From: an uncultured Eubacteriales bacterium
Lineage (GTDB): Bacteria > Bacillota > Clostridia > Christensenellales > Aristaeellaceae
Assembly: GCA_900542395.1 (NCBI GenBank)
Contig: UQNM01000070.1
Span: 1-10,931 of the forward strand
Length of the DNA: 10,931 nucleotides
Direction of reading: 5' to 3'
Part shown: positions 1 through 6,167 of the stretch, in pieces
Position numbering within the stretch: position 1 is the first letter of the stretch
How the letters are laid out: the number at the start of each line of letters is the position of its first letter
Program-made: the position numbers and the translations under genes
The notes under the pieces: generated by a model
What the model was told of the DNA's origin: nothing
The model's input: the letters and a program-made list of their open reading frames with translations, nothing else
The model's database searches: none

Positions 1-50
1 GCTCGGCTCGGCTCGGCTCGGCTTGGCTTGGCTTGGCTTGGCTTGGCTCG
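1..50. repeat. Pentanucleotide tandem repeat (GCTCG/GCTTG)
   Basis: Ten head-to-tail 5-bp units: four GCTCG, five GCTTG, one GCTCG. The period is not a multiple of three. If translated on the plus strand it would give a five-residue Ala-Arg/Trp-Leu-Gly-Ser/Leu pattern, but the frames close soon after and no start is visible, so I do not call a gene. It lies at the window edge, so its full length is unknown. The C/T alternation in blocks suggests slippage expansion of two unit types. Confidence 0.9.
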
Positions 51-69
51 GCGTATAGCGCCGTTTTTT
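49..69 (+). terminator. Short intrinsic terminator after the repeat
   Basis: CGGCG (49-53) pairs with CGCCG (59-63) around a TATAG loop and is followed by six T (64-69). This is a compact but typical Rho-independent terminator on the plus strand. It would end a transcript coming from left of the window. The left arm uses the last bases of the pentanucleotide array. Confidence 0.55.
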
Positions 70-91
70 CAGTGCGTCAAGTCTTAATTCA

Positions 92-97
92 TATAAT
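92..97 (+). promoter_or_regulatory. Possible -10 box for the LPXTG gene
   Basis: A perfect TATAAT lies in the AT-rich stretch 75-110. The hexamer 17 bp upstream (69-74, TCAGTG) is a poor -35, so this is only a candidate. If used, transcription would begin near 104, just before the hairpin at 114-147, leaving a leader of about 190 nt before the start codon at 297. Confidence 0.35.
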
Positions 98-113
98 TTA
101 TAACAAACCAGCT

Positions 114-152
114 ACCGAAGCAGGGCGTATTATGCCTTGGCTTCGGTTTTTT
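114..152 (+). terminator. Intrinsic terminator in the leader of the LPXTG gene
   Basis: ACCGAAGC (114-121) pairs perfectly with GCTTCGGT (140-147) over an 18-nt loop, followed by a T run (147-152). It lies between the candidate TATAAT at 92-97 and the surface-protein gene. It may be an attenuator in that gene's leader, or simply end an upstream transcript if the real promoter lies further right. Confidence 0.6.
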
Positions 153-154
153 GC

Positions 155-209
155 GTTTACCGGGAAGGCGGTGGTTTGATGATGAAAGCCTTCGCTATGG
201 CCGGTAAAC
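155..209 (+). promoter_or_regulatory. Structured RNA leader, unidentified
   Basis: GTTTACCGG (155-163) pairs perfectly with CCGGTAAAC (201-209). Directly inside, GAAGGC (164-169) pairs with GCCTTC (188-193), leaving a 7-nt bulge (194-200) on the 3' side. The result is a 15-bp two-part stem too regular for chance in a spacer. A further hairpin TGTCCGC/GCGGACA (249-255/267-273) sits just before the RBS. I cannot match it to a known riboswitch class by eye. A 15-codon reading frame (179-226, RBS-like GGCGGTGG before it) overlaps the loop and could be a leader peptide, but support is weak. Confidence 0.4.
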
Positions 210-296
210 ATATCTTTTCCGGATAAGCCTTTCCGTTTCTTCTCGGTGTGTCCGCCGCCGGAGAAAGCGGACAGAAAACACTTTGGAGGAATGAAA

Positions 297-1979
297 ATGA
301 AGAAGAAAATGCTCGGCCTTCTGCTTGCGGTGTGCATTGCGATGGCGCTTGTTCCCATGGCGGCGTTTGCGGAAGGAAACAGCAAAACCTCAATCACAAC
401 GGTGGACGAGCTTTTGCAATTTGCAAAAGCGGTAGATAATGGCGAATATGATGATAAAACAGATGCGGTTGTATCGCTTGACGCGGATTTGGATTTGAAA
501 GGCGTTGCGTGGACACCGATTGGAAGCGTGTTTGCCGCCGATGGAACGCTGTTACATTACTTCAGCGGCAAATTTTACGGAAACGGCCATACGATTTCCA
601 ATTTGGATTTTTCCGAAAACTATGGAAAGACAGCGTATCCGTCTTTCGGATTTTTCAGTGAGGTTTCCGGCGCTGAAATTTCCGGCTTGACAATTCAAGG
701 CAAACTGGATGTGTCCAATTTCGGGTATGTCTATTTTGGAACGGTTGCGGGCGTTGCAGCAGACAGCAAAATATCTGACTGTGTATCGGATGTATCGTTC
801 ACGGATACAGAAAAATATATTAACGGTACTGTGGCTTTGTGCGGATATGCGATCAATAGCACAATTGAATACTGCCAAAACAAAGGAAATTTTTCAATAA
901 CAAAGGATGTCACCTCTTTTCAGATGGGCGGTATCGTAGGCCTTGCTCAAAACAGTACCGTACAGTATTGTGCTAATACAGGCGATATGACCTCTTGGGC
1001 ATCCTGTACCGGCGGAATTGTTGGGCAGTTGTATCAAGCCTCAAAGATTATCAATTGTTATTCCACCGGGAAAATAGTTCCTCTTGGTAAGGGAACTACG
1101 GATTTCGGCGGCATTGCAGGCGTAGTTGGTGCAGGCACAGAAATCAGACATTGTTATTTCGCCGGTGAAATGGATTTATCTCAATATACGGCCGCTAAAC
1201 CTTATAAGCGTTTAGGTGGCATTGCAGGCGGTGTTTCTTCTGGTACCCCTGTTTTTGAAAACAACTATTTTACCGAAACGGAAAATGTTACGGCTTGCTT
1301 TAAGTACCAGAATGCCGGAAAAGAAAAGACCCTTGACTTTATGAAAACGGAAGATTTCTTTAATGAAATCACTGCTGCTGGCGGCAATTATCGGTTTAAT
1401 CCAAACGGCACGCCGGTTCTGCCTGCGCCGAAATATGCGGTTTCGTTTGTTGTAACGCCTGCTGTGTTGACAAATATAGGGATTAAAGTAAATGGTCAGG
1501 AAGTAACAACCCCCGTTGCTTTGGAAGCGGGTACGCATACGGTTGAAGTCAGCGCAGATAATTGTAAGGTTTTCAATTCCAAGATGACGATTACGGCTGA
1601 TACGGCAACGCATACGCAAATCGTTGCGATGACTTATTTGCCTGCCGACTACGCCAAGGTCGATGCAGCCATCGCCAAGGCAAAAGCGCTGAACAAAGAT
1701 GACTATAAGGACTTCGCCGCGGTTGAAAATGCGGTGAAGGCTGTTGTCCGCGGTAAGAACATCACCGAGCAGAGCGAAGTAGATGCCATGGCAAAAGCCA
1801 TTGAAGACGCGATTGCGGCGCTTGAAAAAAAGCCCGATATTAAACCCGAAATTATCGATAATCTTCCTCAAACCGGCGACACAAGCAACCCCGCTTTGTG
1901 GATTGCTCTGCTGTTTGTCAGCGGCAGTGCGGCTATTGGCACGGGAATTATCAGCAGAAAGAAAAAGTGCAACAGATAA
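297..1979 (+). CDS. LPXTG-anchored surface protein with GLUG repeats and FIVAR domain
   Basis: A 560-residue secreted protein probably attached to peptidoglycan by sortase. Residues 1-25 are a signal peptide (Lys-rich start, hydrophobic core, cut after AFA). Residues ~148-320 carry GLUG-type repeats: GGIVG at 211 and 239, GGIAG at 271 and 307, and a GTVAG variant at 148, each followed by a Cys/Asn-containing strand. A PEGA-like beta segment follows (~400-445), then a helical FIVAR-type domain (~451-510). The end has LPQTG at 523-527, a membrane helix (~532-553) and an RKKK tail. I chose ATG 297 because GGAGGA (285-290) is 6 nt away; the in-frame ATG at 291 touches the RBS. GLUG and FIVAR domains occur in adhesins and other surface proteins, but the ligand is unknown. 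The gene is visibly lower in GC than its neighbours, which hints at horizontal origin. A terminator follows at 1991-2027. Confidence 0.92.
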   Translation: MKKKMLGLLLAVCIAMALVPMAAFAEGNSKTSITTVDELLQFAKAVDNGEYDDKTDAVVSLDADLDLKGVAWTPIGSVFAADGTLLHYFSGKFYGNGHTISNLDFSENYGKTAYPSFGFFSEVSGAEISGLTIQGKLDVSNFGYVYFGTVAGVAADSKISDCVSDVSFTDTEKYINGTVALCGYAINSTIEYCQNKGNFSITKDVTSFQMGGIVGLAQNSTVQYCANTGDMTSWASCTGGIVGQLYQASKIINCYSTGKIVPLGKGTTDFGGIAGVVGAGTEIRHCYFAGEMDLSQYTAAKPYKRLGGIAGGVSSGTPVFENNYFTETENVTACFKYQNAGKEKTLDFMKTEDFFNEITAAGGNYRFNPNGTPVLPAPKYAVSFVVTPAVLTNIGIKVNGQEVTTPVALEAGTHTVEVSADNCKVFNSKMTITADTATHTQIVAMTYLPADYAKVDAAIAKAKALNKDDYKDFAAVENAVKAVVRGKNITEQSEVDAMAKAIEDAIAALEKKPDIKPEIIDNLPQTGDTSNPALWIALLFVSGSAAIGTGIISRKKKCNR

Positions 1980-1990
1980 CTGAATATAAC

Positions 1991-2027
1991 AAAAGATGCG
2001 AGAAGGGATGACCAACTCGCATCTTTT
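1991..2027. terminator. Bidirectional terminator between convergent genes
   Basis: AAAAGATGCGAG (1991-2002) is perfectly complementary to CTCGCATCTTTT (2016-2027), giving a 12-bp stem with a 13-nt loop. Either strand ends in TTTT after the G/C core. It lies 12 bp after the LPXTG gene's stop and downstream of the minus-strand gene that ends at 2086, so it can serve both. Confidence 0.85.
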
Positions 2028-2085
2028 ATTGTGGTTTAGTGTGTCATAAATTCGAGCAAAAAACAAGACCGCTGTTTTGAACGTT

Positions 2086-3012
2086 TCAAATGCTGATCCC
2101 CTTCTCGGCATAGGGGCAATACGTCAGATAGGCCAGCAGCAGGGTGGAGGTATCCGGCAGGGAGAGGCAGTAAACCGCCTGTTCGCCGTGCTTGCCCGCC
2201 GTTTCCAGCGGCTGAGAGAGCAAAAACATGCCGCTGACCTGCGCGCGGCGGTGAACGTAGCCGAAATGCACGTCCTCCCAAGGCATATAGACGCCCACGC
2301 CCGCGCGGACGCCCTCCTCGTTGATCCACGGGCAGGTGGTGACGGCGACGATTGCGCGATAAAGCAGGAAAAGCCCCGTGGCGAACATGCCGCAGGCGGC
2401 GAGCGTCAGGCCGACGACGGAGAGGGGCAAGGCCAATTCGCTGGCGCGCAGAAGCATCATCGCGCCGGTGAAGAACGCCAGCGCCGCGCCGGGGATGAGC
2501 AGCAGCATGTACATGGCGGCCTGCCGCCAGAGCGGGCGGAGGGGATTGACGGGATGCTTGCGCGGCGCGGGCGCGAAGTCGATGGTCTCCGGGCAGAGGT
2601 CGAGCACGGCGCTGATCAGCCGCCTGCTGGTCGGCACGACGAAGCCCCAGCTTCCGCAGCCGGGCGCGCGGTGCAGCAGCTCCAAAAAGCCGTTCGAGCC
2701 CTGATACAGGCCGTAGAGATAGGTTCGGCGGCTGTTGCAGCTCAGCACGCCGACGGAGGCCAGCTCGTGCCACGGCGTGCGGCGGACGCGCAGCAGAAAG
2801 CCCACGCCCACGCCCAATTCATCCGCGAAGAAGCGGCAGGAAAGCAGCGCGAAGCAAAGCCCGAGCAGCACGAACGTGCAGACCAGCAGCACGCGCGACC
2901 AGCCGAGCAGCCCCTCGCCGACGCAGAGATCGCGGGCGACGGCGCACGATATGGCGCACAGGCAGGCCGCGCCGGTCAGGTATGGATAGCGCAGAACGCG
3001 AACCAAGCGCAT
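2086..3012 (-). CDS. Integral membrane protein with PH-like segments, function unknown
   Basis: A 308-residue protein with two pairs of predicted membrane helices (~12-27, 38-59; ~165-188, 196-222). Each pair is followed by a soluble stretch that begins like a bacterial PH-like domain: FFADELGVGV...TPWHELASVGV (61-89) and WINEEGVRAGVGVYMPWEDVHFG (229-251), both of the form 'strand, turn, then P-W-E/H-D/E'. The protein thus looks like a duplicated [2 TM + PH-like] unit; this is my reading of the pattern, not a database match. ATG 3012 is almost in contact with AGGAGG, so the TTG two codons downstream (7-nt spacing) may be the true start. It lies 80 bp downstream of the M23-like gene on the same strand, separated by a terminator, and I see no promoter of its own. 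Stop at 2086-2088. Confidence 0.8.
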   Translation of the reverse strand: MRLVRVLRYPYLTGAACLCAISCAVARDLCVGEGLLGWSRVLLVCTFVLLGLCFALLSCRFFADELGVGVGFLLRVRRTPWHELASVGVLSCNSRRTYLYGLYQGSNGFLELLHRAPGCGSWGFVVPTSRRLISAVLDLCPETIDFAPAPRKHPVNPLRPLWRQAAMYMLLLIPGAALAFFTGAMMLLRASELALPLSVVGLTLAACGMFATGLFLLYRAIVAVTTCPWINEEGVRAGVGVYMPWEDVHFGYVHRRAQVSGMFLLSQPLETAGKHGEQAVYCLSLPDTSTLLLAYLTYCPYAEKGISI

Positions 3013-3027
3013 CCCTCCTATTCGAAA

Positions 3028-3077
3028 CAGAAAAAGGCCCTCTCGTCGCTATGTCGCGTCTTTGCGGGCCTTTGCTG
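3028..3077 (-). terminator. Intrinsic terminator after the M23-like gene
   Basis: On the minus strand AAAGGCCC (3073-3066) pairs with GGGCCTTT (3040-3033), with an outer CAG/CTG pairing, and the stem runs into a T-rich tract (3035-3031 and beyond). It starts 16 bp after the stop of the peptidase-like gene. The membrane-protein gene downstream may depend on readthrough. Confidence 0.7.
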
Positions 3078-3092
3078 TCCGGAAAAATTCAA

Positions 3093-4175
3093 TTAGGGGT
3101 TGGTCGGCGGCAGCGTGGCCTCCGGTACAGGGGTTGCGGTGGCCTGCGGCGCGGTCGTTGCGTCGCTGAAGCCGTAACCCGCGTTCGTGCCCGGCAGGTT
3201 GTCCACGATCGTGATATCCGAATTGCGCTCCGCTTCGGCCTTGGCCTTCGCCTCTTCCTCAGCGGCTCGCTGCGCGGCTTCCGCTTCGGCCTTGGCCTTC
3301 GCCTCGGCTTCCTCGCGCATGCGCTGTGCCTGCGTCACGGCGGCGGCGGTGATCGGCTGACGGCCGGATTCCACCACGCCCAGCGCCTGCTGCATCACGG
3401 CGTAGGGGCAGTCGCTGGTCAGCACGATGTCGCGGTATGGGCTGGAGGAGGTGTGGCGGCCCTTGCGCAGTTCCACATGGGTGTAATGCGTCTTGTCGCC
3501 GCCCTTGATGTTCTTCTTGCCCTCTTTGGCAATCATCGCGCCCGCTTCAACCGTGTCGCCGCGGCGGACGACGCTGTTTTCGCAGTGCAGATACAGCAGC
3601 GTGATATCGTACTCGGCGTTGTAGATGGCGACGGTGCCGTTTTTATCCGTGCCGCGCGTCACCTCGCCGCCCAGAATCGCGTACAGCGGCGCGCCCTTGA
3701 CGTTCACGAAGTCGATGCCCTCGTGGATGCCGGTATACCCCCATACGCCCTTGCGATCCTTCTCGCGCTGGCAGTACTGGCCGTAGTAGAGCGCGGTTTC
3801 GCCCACGTCCGCGCCGTAGAGGCGCTCGCGCATCGCGTCGGTGATATCCAGCACGATCGGCGCGATGGCCAGCGTGCCGTTCTCGTCGGCGACGAAGTAT
3901 TCCTCCGGCACGGTGCTGGCGAACGGGGTCAGGCCGTATTCGCCGTGGTTATAGGCGTACACGTTGTCGAAATAGGAGACCTTGCGCTCGCGGATGTAGT
4001 GATACTGGCTGATGAAATAGCGGTATTTGGTCGTGACCTTGAGCTGGTGCTGCGGCTCGGCCGTCGCTTCCGCCTGAACGGGCGCGGCTGTCTCCGACGG
4101 CGTGTTTTCGGCGTAAGCGCCCGTGGTCAAAAGCAGACCCGCCAGAGCGAGCGCCGCGATCCATTTGTTTTTCAT
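3093..4175 (-). CDS. Secreted M23 (LytM/DUF-type) metallopeptidase-like protein
   Basis: A 360-residue exported protein: signal peptide 1-22 (cut after AYA), a Tyr-rich N-terminal region, M23 domain at ~145-240, an Ala/Glu/Lys-rich coiled coil (~280-318), then a Thr/Pro-rich tail. In the M23 fold the zinc ligands are H151 and D155 (HEGID, followed by the usual G-x-P-x-x-A-x-x-x-G), and H233. H197 (YLH) matches the conserved middle His. The last motif is odd: where active enzymes read H-x-H, this reads H230-Y-T-H233, so the catalytic His is shifted one place or replaced by Tyr231. Such enzymes cut peptidoglycan cross-bridges; activity here is uncertain. Start ATG 4175 has GGAGGG 6 nt upstream and a consensus promoter. 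The coiled coil is built on a 25-bp in-frame DNA repeat. Confidence 0.88.
   Translation of the reverse strand: MKNKWIAALALAGLLLTTGAYAENTPSETAAPVQAEATAEPQHQLKVTTKYRYFISQYHYIRERKVSYFDNVYAYNHGEYGLTPFASTVPEEYFVADENGTLAIAPIVLDITDAMRERLYGADVGETALYYGQYCQREKDRKGVWGYTGIHEGIDFVNVKGAPLYAILGGEVTRGTDKNGTVAIYNAEYDITLLYLHCENSVVRRGDTVEAGAMIAKEGKKNIKGGDKTHYTHVELRKGRHTSSSPYRDIVLTSDCPYAVMQQALGVVESGRQPITAAAVTQAQRMREEAEAKAKAEAEAAQRAAEEEAKAKAEAERNSDITIVDNLPGTNAGYGFSDATTAPQATATPVPEATLPPTNP
3230..3305. repeat. 25-bp exact direct repeat inside the coiled-coil region
   Basis: The same 25 bases occur at 3230-3254 and 3281-3305, offset by 51 bp (17 codons), so the reading frame is kept. Each copy encodes the Glu-Ala-Lys-Ala-Lys-Ala-Glu-Ala type segment of the M23-like protein, giving an internal duplication of the coiled coil at the DNA level. 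Confidence 0.85.
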
Positions 4176-4181
4176 AATATG

Positions 4182-4187
4182 CCCTCC
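4182..4187 (-). promoter_or_regulatory. RBS of the M23-like gene
   Basis: GGAGGG on the minus strand, 6 nt before ATG 4175; fixes the start. Confidence 0.8.
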
Positions 4188-4241
4188 GATAATCAGAGTT
4201 TACGCGCCCAAGGCGGACGCAGGGTAGCTTTTTCTCCCTTC

Positions 4242-4270
4242 ATTATAACCAGAAGATGATGAAAACTCAA
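4242..4270 (-). promoter_or_regulatory. Sigma-A promoter of the M23-like gene
   Basis: On the minus strand TTGAGT (4270-4265) and a perfect TATAAT (4247-4242) are separated by exactly 17 bp. Expected start of transcription is near 4235, leaving a leader of about 60 nt before ATG 4175. It overlaps the region upstream of the divergent VanZ gene. Confidence 0.8.
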
Positions 4271-4330
4271 GCGTTTTTTGCCATTTTTGGCGCGCGGCGG
4301 ATTTTCGCGCGGCAGAAAGGTTTGCGCGGC

Positions 4331-4359
4331 TTTCTTTTTCCGTCGCCCTGTGCTATGAT
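4331..4359 (+). promoter_or_regulatory. Possible promoter of the vanZ-like/merR pair
   Basis: TATGAT (4354-4359) is a fair -10. The hexamer 17 bp upstream is TTTCTT (4331-4336), a poor -35, so this promoter may need an activator. Three copies of GCGCGGC (4292, 4307, 4324) lie just upstream. Confidence 0.35.
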
Positions 4360-4396
4360 GATGCCAACGGATGACGGAAGGGAAAGGACTGGCGGA

Positions 4397-4858
4397 ATGA
4401 AAAAGGCGGCGGCGTGGGCGCTCTGCGTCCTCTGGATGATGGTGATTTTTATGATGTCCGAAATGCCGGGCGACGTTTCCGGTGCGCAGAGCGGCTTTGT
4501 GACCGAACTGGTTGAAAGGGCGCTGGCCTTCGTGCTGGGGGCGCAGACGGCGGCGCGGATTCCGACGGACATGCTGGAGCTGGTGATTCGCAAGGGCGCG
4601 CACATGGGCGAATACGCGATTCTCTTCTGGCTGTGGGCGCACGCGCTCGGACTGAGCGGCGCGAAGCGTCCGGCGGTTACGGCGCTGGTGGTCTGCGCGG
4701 CGTATGCGGCCAGCGACGAGTTTCACCAGTGCTTTTCCGACGGGCGCGGCCCAAGTCCCGTCGATGTGATGATCGACACCGCCGGCGCGTCGATTGCGCT
4801 GGGGGTTCGGGCGGCGGCGCGGCGCATCGGGCGCGGAAAGGGGGAAAAAAGGCCGTGA
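4397..4858 (+). CDS. VanZ-like family membrane protein
   Basis: A 153-residue membrane protein. The family signature is clear: RKGAHMGEY at 65-73 and DEFHQCFSDGRGPSPVDVMIDTAG at 107-130, between predicted helices at about 5-21, 72-86, 92-106 and 124-141. VanZ proteins are named after the teicoplanin-resistance accessory of the vanA cluster. Most homologues, like this one, sit outside any van cluster and have no proven role beyond the envelope. I chose ATG 4397 because GGAAAGGA lies 8 nt upstream and the family's N-terminal helix begins here; upstream in-frame ATGs precede the promoter and add a non-family extension. Its stop (TGA 4856-4858) overlaps the GTG of merR, so the two genes are translationally coupled. 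Confidence 0.9.
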   Translation: MKKAAAWALCVLWMMVIFMMSEMPGDVSGAQSGFVTELVERALAFVLGAQTAARIPTDMLELVIRKGAHMGEYAILFWLWAHALGLSGAKRPAVTALVVCAAYAASDEFHQCFSDGRGPSPVDVMIDTAGASIALGVRAAARRIGRGKGEKRP

Positions 4859-5655
4859 CGGATTATAAAATCGGCGAGGTTGCGCGGCTGCTGGGGCTGA
4901 CCACGCAGGCGCTTCGCTTTTATGAGCAGGAGGGCGTCGTCACCCCGAAAAAGAGCGAAAACGGCACGCGCTATTACGACGAGGATCAGCTCATCCTGCT
5001 GCTGTCGTTCAAAAAATACCGGCAGGCGGATTTCTCCGTGCAGGATATCGTCACGCATTTTTTCAAGGAGGACGATCTTTCCGGCCTGCGCGGGCAGACG
5101 CTCGCGCGGCGGGATATGCTGCTGGAACAGAGCGCGCTGCTGCGCCGCCGCGCGGAGGCGTTCGGCGCGTTTGAGGCGCGGCTGGCCTACGCACAGCGCC
5201 ATCTGGATGAGCCGACGCTCTGCGAGAGGCCGCTTCTTCACATGCTCAGTCCGTCGCTCAGCGAGCTGGATTTTGTGGATTTCAAAAGCCGCGATTCGCT
5301 GGAACAGTTCATCGCCGCCATGCCCGATACGCGCATCAGCTTCGCCCGCAAAAGCGCGCCGGGAAGCGAACGGGATTTCCGCCTCTGCGCGAACGACGAG
5401 GCCTGCGCGGCGTGGCACCTGCCGCTTGCGCACACGCGGCCGCTCGCCCCGGCGCGCTGCGTGCGGGTGATCCACCGGTTTCCGTGCCAGCCGTGGGACG
5501 ACGAGGCCATGCCGGAGCTGACGGCGATCGGGCGGAAGGCGGGCTATGCCATCGCGGAGGATCAGCCGTATCTGGGGCTGCATCTGGCGACGGAGAACCA
5601 TCAGGAGCACATCTATTTTTACGCGACGTTTTATCTGCCGGTTCTTGAAGGATGA
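4855..5655 (+). CDS. MerR-family regulator with GyrI-like effector domain
   Basis: A 266-residue transcription factor. Residues 3-70 are a MerR winged helix-turn-helix (YKIGEVARLLGLTTQALRFYE, then GTRYYDEDQ). A dimerisation helix follows (~80-118). The C-terminal half (~125-266) resembles the GyrI-like small-molecule binding fold, ending YFYATFYLPVLEG, the architecture of multidrug sensors such as BmrR. It probably binds a hydrophobic ligand and twists its own promoter; the ligand is unknown. The GTG start (4855) overlaps the vanZ-like stop by four bases (GTGA) and is the natural MerR N-terminus. AGGGGGA (~4839-4845) serves as RBS. The natural target is its own operon, whose promoter has a weak -35. 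No efflux pump gene is visible nearby. Confidence 0.9.
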   Translation: MTDYKIGEVARLLGLTTQALRFYEQEGVVTPKKSENGTRYYDEDQLILLLSFKKYRQADFSVQDIVTHFFKEDDLSGLRGQTLARRDMLLEQSALLRRRAEAFGAFEARLAYAQRHLDEPTLCERPLLHMLSPSLSELDFVDFKSRDSLEQFIAAMPDTRISFARKSAPGSERDFRLCANDEACAAWHLPLAHTRPLAPARCVRVIHRFPCQPWDDEAMPELTAIGRKAGYAIAEDQPYLGLHLATENHQEHIYFYATFYLPVLEG

Positions 5656-5661
5656 ACCGGC
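5637..5661 (+). terminator. Hairpin over the merR stop codon
   Basis: GCCGGTTC (5637-5644) pairs perfectly with GAACCGGC (5654-5661) around a 9-nt loop containing the last codon and stop. There is no T tract, so it may act as a weak terminator or only as an mRNA 3' stabiliser. The next promoter starts inside its right arm. Confidence 0.35.
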
Positions 5662-5690
5662 TTGCCATGCGGGGAAAATTGCGCTATAAT
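5662..5690 (+). promoter_or_regulatory. Sigma-A promoter of the truncated gene
   Basis: TTGCCA (5662-5667), 17 bp, TATAAT (5685-5690). A small stem GCTTTA/TAAAGC (5691-5696/5703-5708) follows at the expected start of transcription, then GGAGGA (5712-5717) 8 nt before ATG 5726. A full promoter and RBS drive only a 45-codon stump, which indicates the gene was once longer. Confidence 0.8.
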
Positions 5691-5725
5691 GCTTTACAAC
5701 GCTAAAGCATCGGAGGAATCGCGCC

Positions 5726-5863
5726 ATGATCGTCCGCTATATGCCCGCAGACCCGGCCGGAAACCTGACCGCCATCGTCCTTTCGCCCGTTGCGCCGCAG
5801 GCTGGGCGAGAAGAGGAAAATCGAACTGTAAAGGTAATACTAATTCTTGTTAAAATGGCTTAA
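5726..5863 (+). pseudogene. Gene stump, truncated by palindromic element
   Basis: ATG 5726 with an excellent RBS and promoter opens a frame of only 45 codons. The first ~25 residues (MIVRYMPADPAGNLTAIVLS, PVAPQ) look like the start of a real protein: strand, then an AGN turn, then strand, reminiscent of the diaminopimelate-epimerase/PhzF fold (M-H-G-x-G-N-D in DapF). This resemblance is weak. The remaining residues become basic and low-quality and stop inside the palindrome that begins near 5835. I read it as a 5' remnant left after insertion of the element, with deletion of the remainder. It could also be a genuine small protein. Confidence 0.5.
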
Positions 5864-6000
5864 TCCGCGCACCATCTTTTTCGCTCTGACTTTGCCTCGT
5901 TCCGTTCAACGTACCTCCAGTACGCCTCACTTCACTTGGCTTCGTCAGAACAAAAAATCTGATGCGCTCTGTTAAGCATTTTAACTGCGAATTAGTATAA
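5835..6000. repeat. Imperfect palindromic element (MITE-like), ~165 bp
   Basis: The ends are inverted copies: TACTAATTC...TTAAAAT..GCTTAA on the left (5839-5863) matches the reverse of 5972-5997. The pairing continues inward (GCGCA..TC-TTTTT-C..CTGAC, 5867-5890, against 5945-5968) and meets at GTAC-CTCCA-GTAC (5911-5923). No transposase is encoded. Size, terminal inverted repeats and position in a broken gene fit a miniature inverted-repeat element or a dispersed palindromic repeat of gut Clostridia. I see no clear target-site duplication beyond a possible TA/TAA. Confidence 0.7.
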
Positions 6001-6035
6001 AAACCGCCAAACAGAGAATTTCTGTAAGGCGGTTT
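6001..6035. terminator. Hairpin next to the palindromic element
   Basis: AAACCGCC (6001-6008) pairs with GGCGGTTT (6028-6035); inside it ACAGA/TCTGT (6011-6015/6021-6025) pairs again. The minus-strand side runs into a T tract (TTTTTA). It may be the original terminator of the disrupted gene, read from the plus strand with a weak T run. Confidence 0.5.
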
Positions 6036-6063
6036 ATCTGCGTCGAACAAAAATTTTCACGGG

Positions 6064-6093
6064 TGCAACAAAACGCGCCCTTCCCATCGTCTA
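6064..6093 (+). promoter_or_regulatory. Candidate ECF-type promoter of the sigma/anti-sigma operon
   Basis: TGCAAC (6064-6069) and CGTCTA (6088-6093) fit the 'AAC ... CGTC' pattern of ECF sigma factors such as the B. subtilis SigV/SigW group, though the 18-bp spacing is a little long. It lies ~75 bp before the sigma gene, as expected for autoregulation. No good sigma-A promoter is visible here. Confidence 0.5.
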
Positions 6094-6167
6094 TACAGGT
6101 GAAACACGAAGGAAACAGAAAAAGCCGCTCGGCGGACGCGCCGGGTGAGGAAAGCGAGGGATTCCCT

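Noticed and set aside
155..209. Cyclic-di-GMP-I riboswitch upstream of the surface protein
   Set aside because: The 3' part (CTATGGCCGGTAAAC) is faintly similar, but the conserved GGGACGCAAAGC-type core is missing.
3180..3210. LPGTN near the C-terminus of the M23-like protein as a sortase signal
   Set aside because: It is LPGTN rather than LPXTG, and no membrane helix or basic tail follows.
2982..4259. 425-codon plus-strand frame opposite the M23-like gene
   Set aside because: Low-complexity shadow. The minus strand has signal peptide, RBS, promoter and zinc motifs.
4397..4858. Glycopeptide-resistance (van) cluster
   Set aside because: Only a VanZ-like gene is present; no vanHAX, vanRS or related genes are in the window.
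5835..6000. Complete insertion sequence
   Set aside because: Too short and no transposase frame between the inverted ends.
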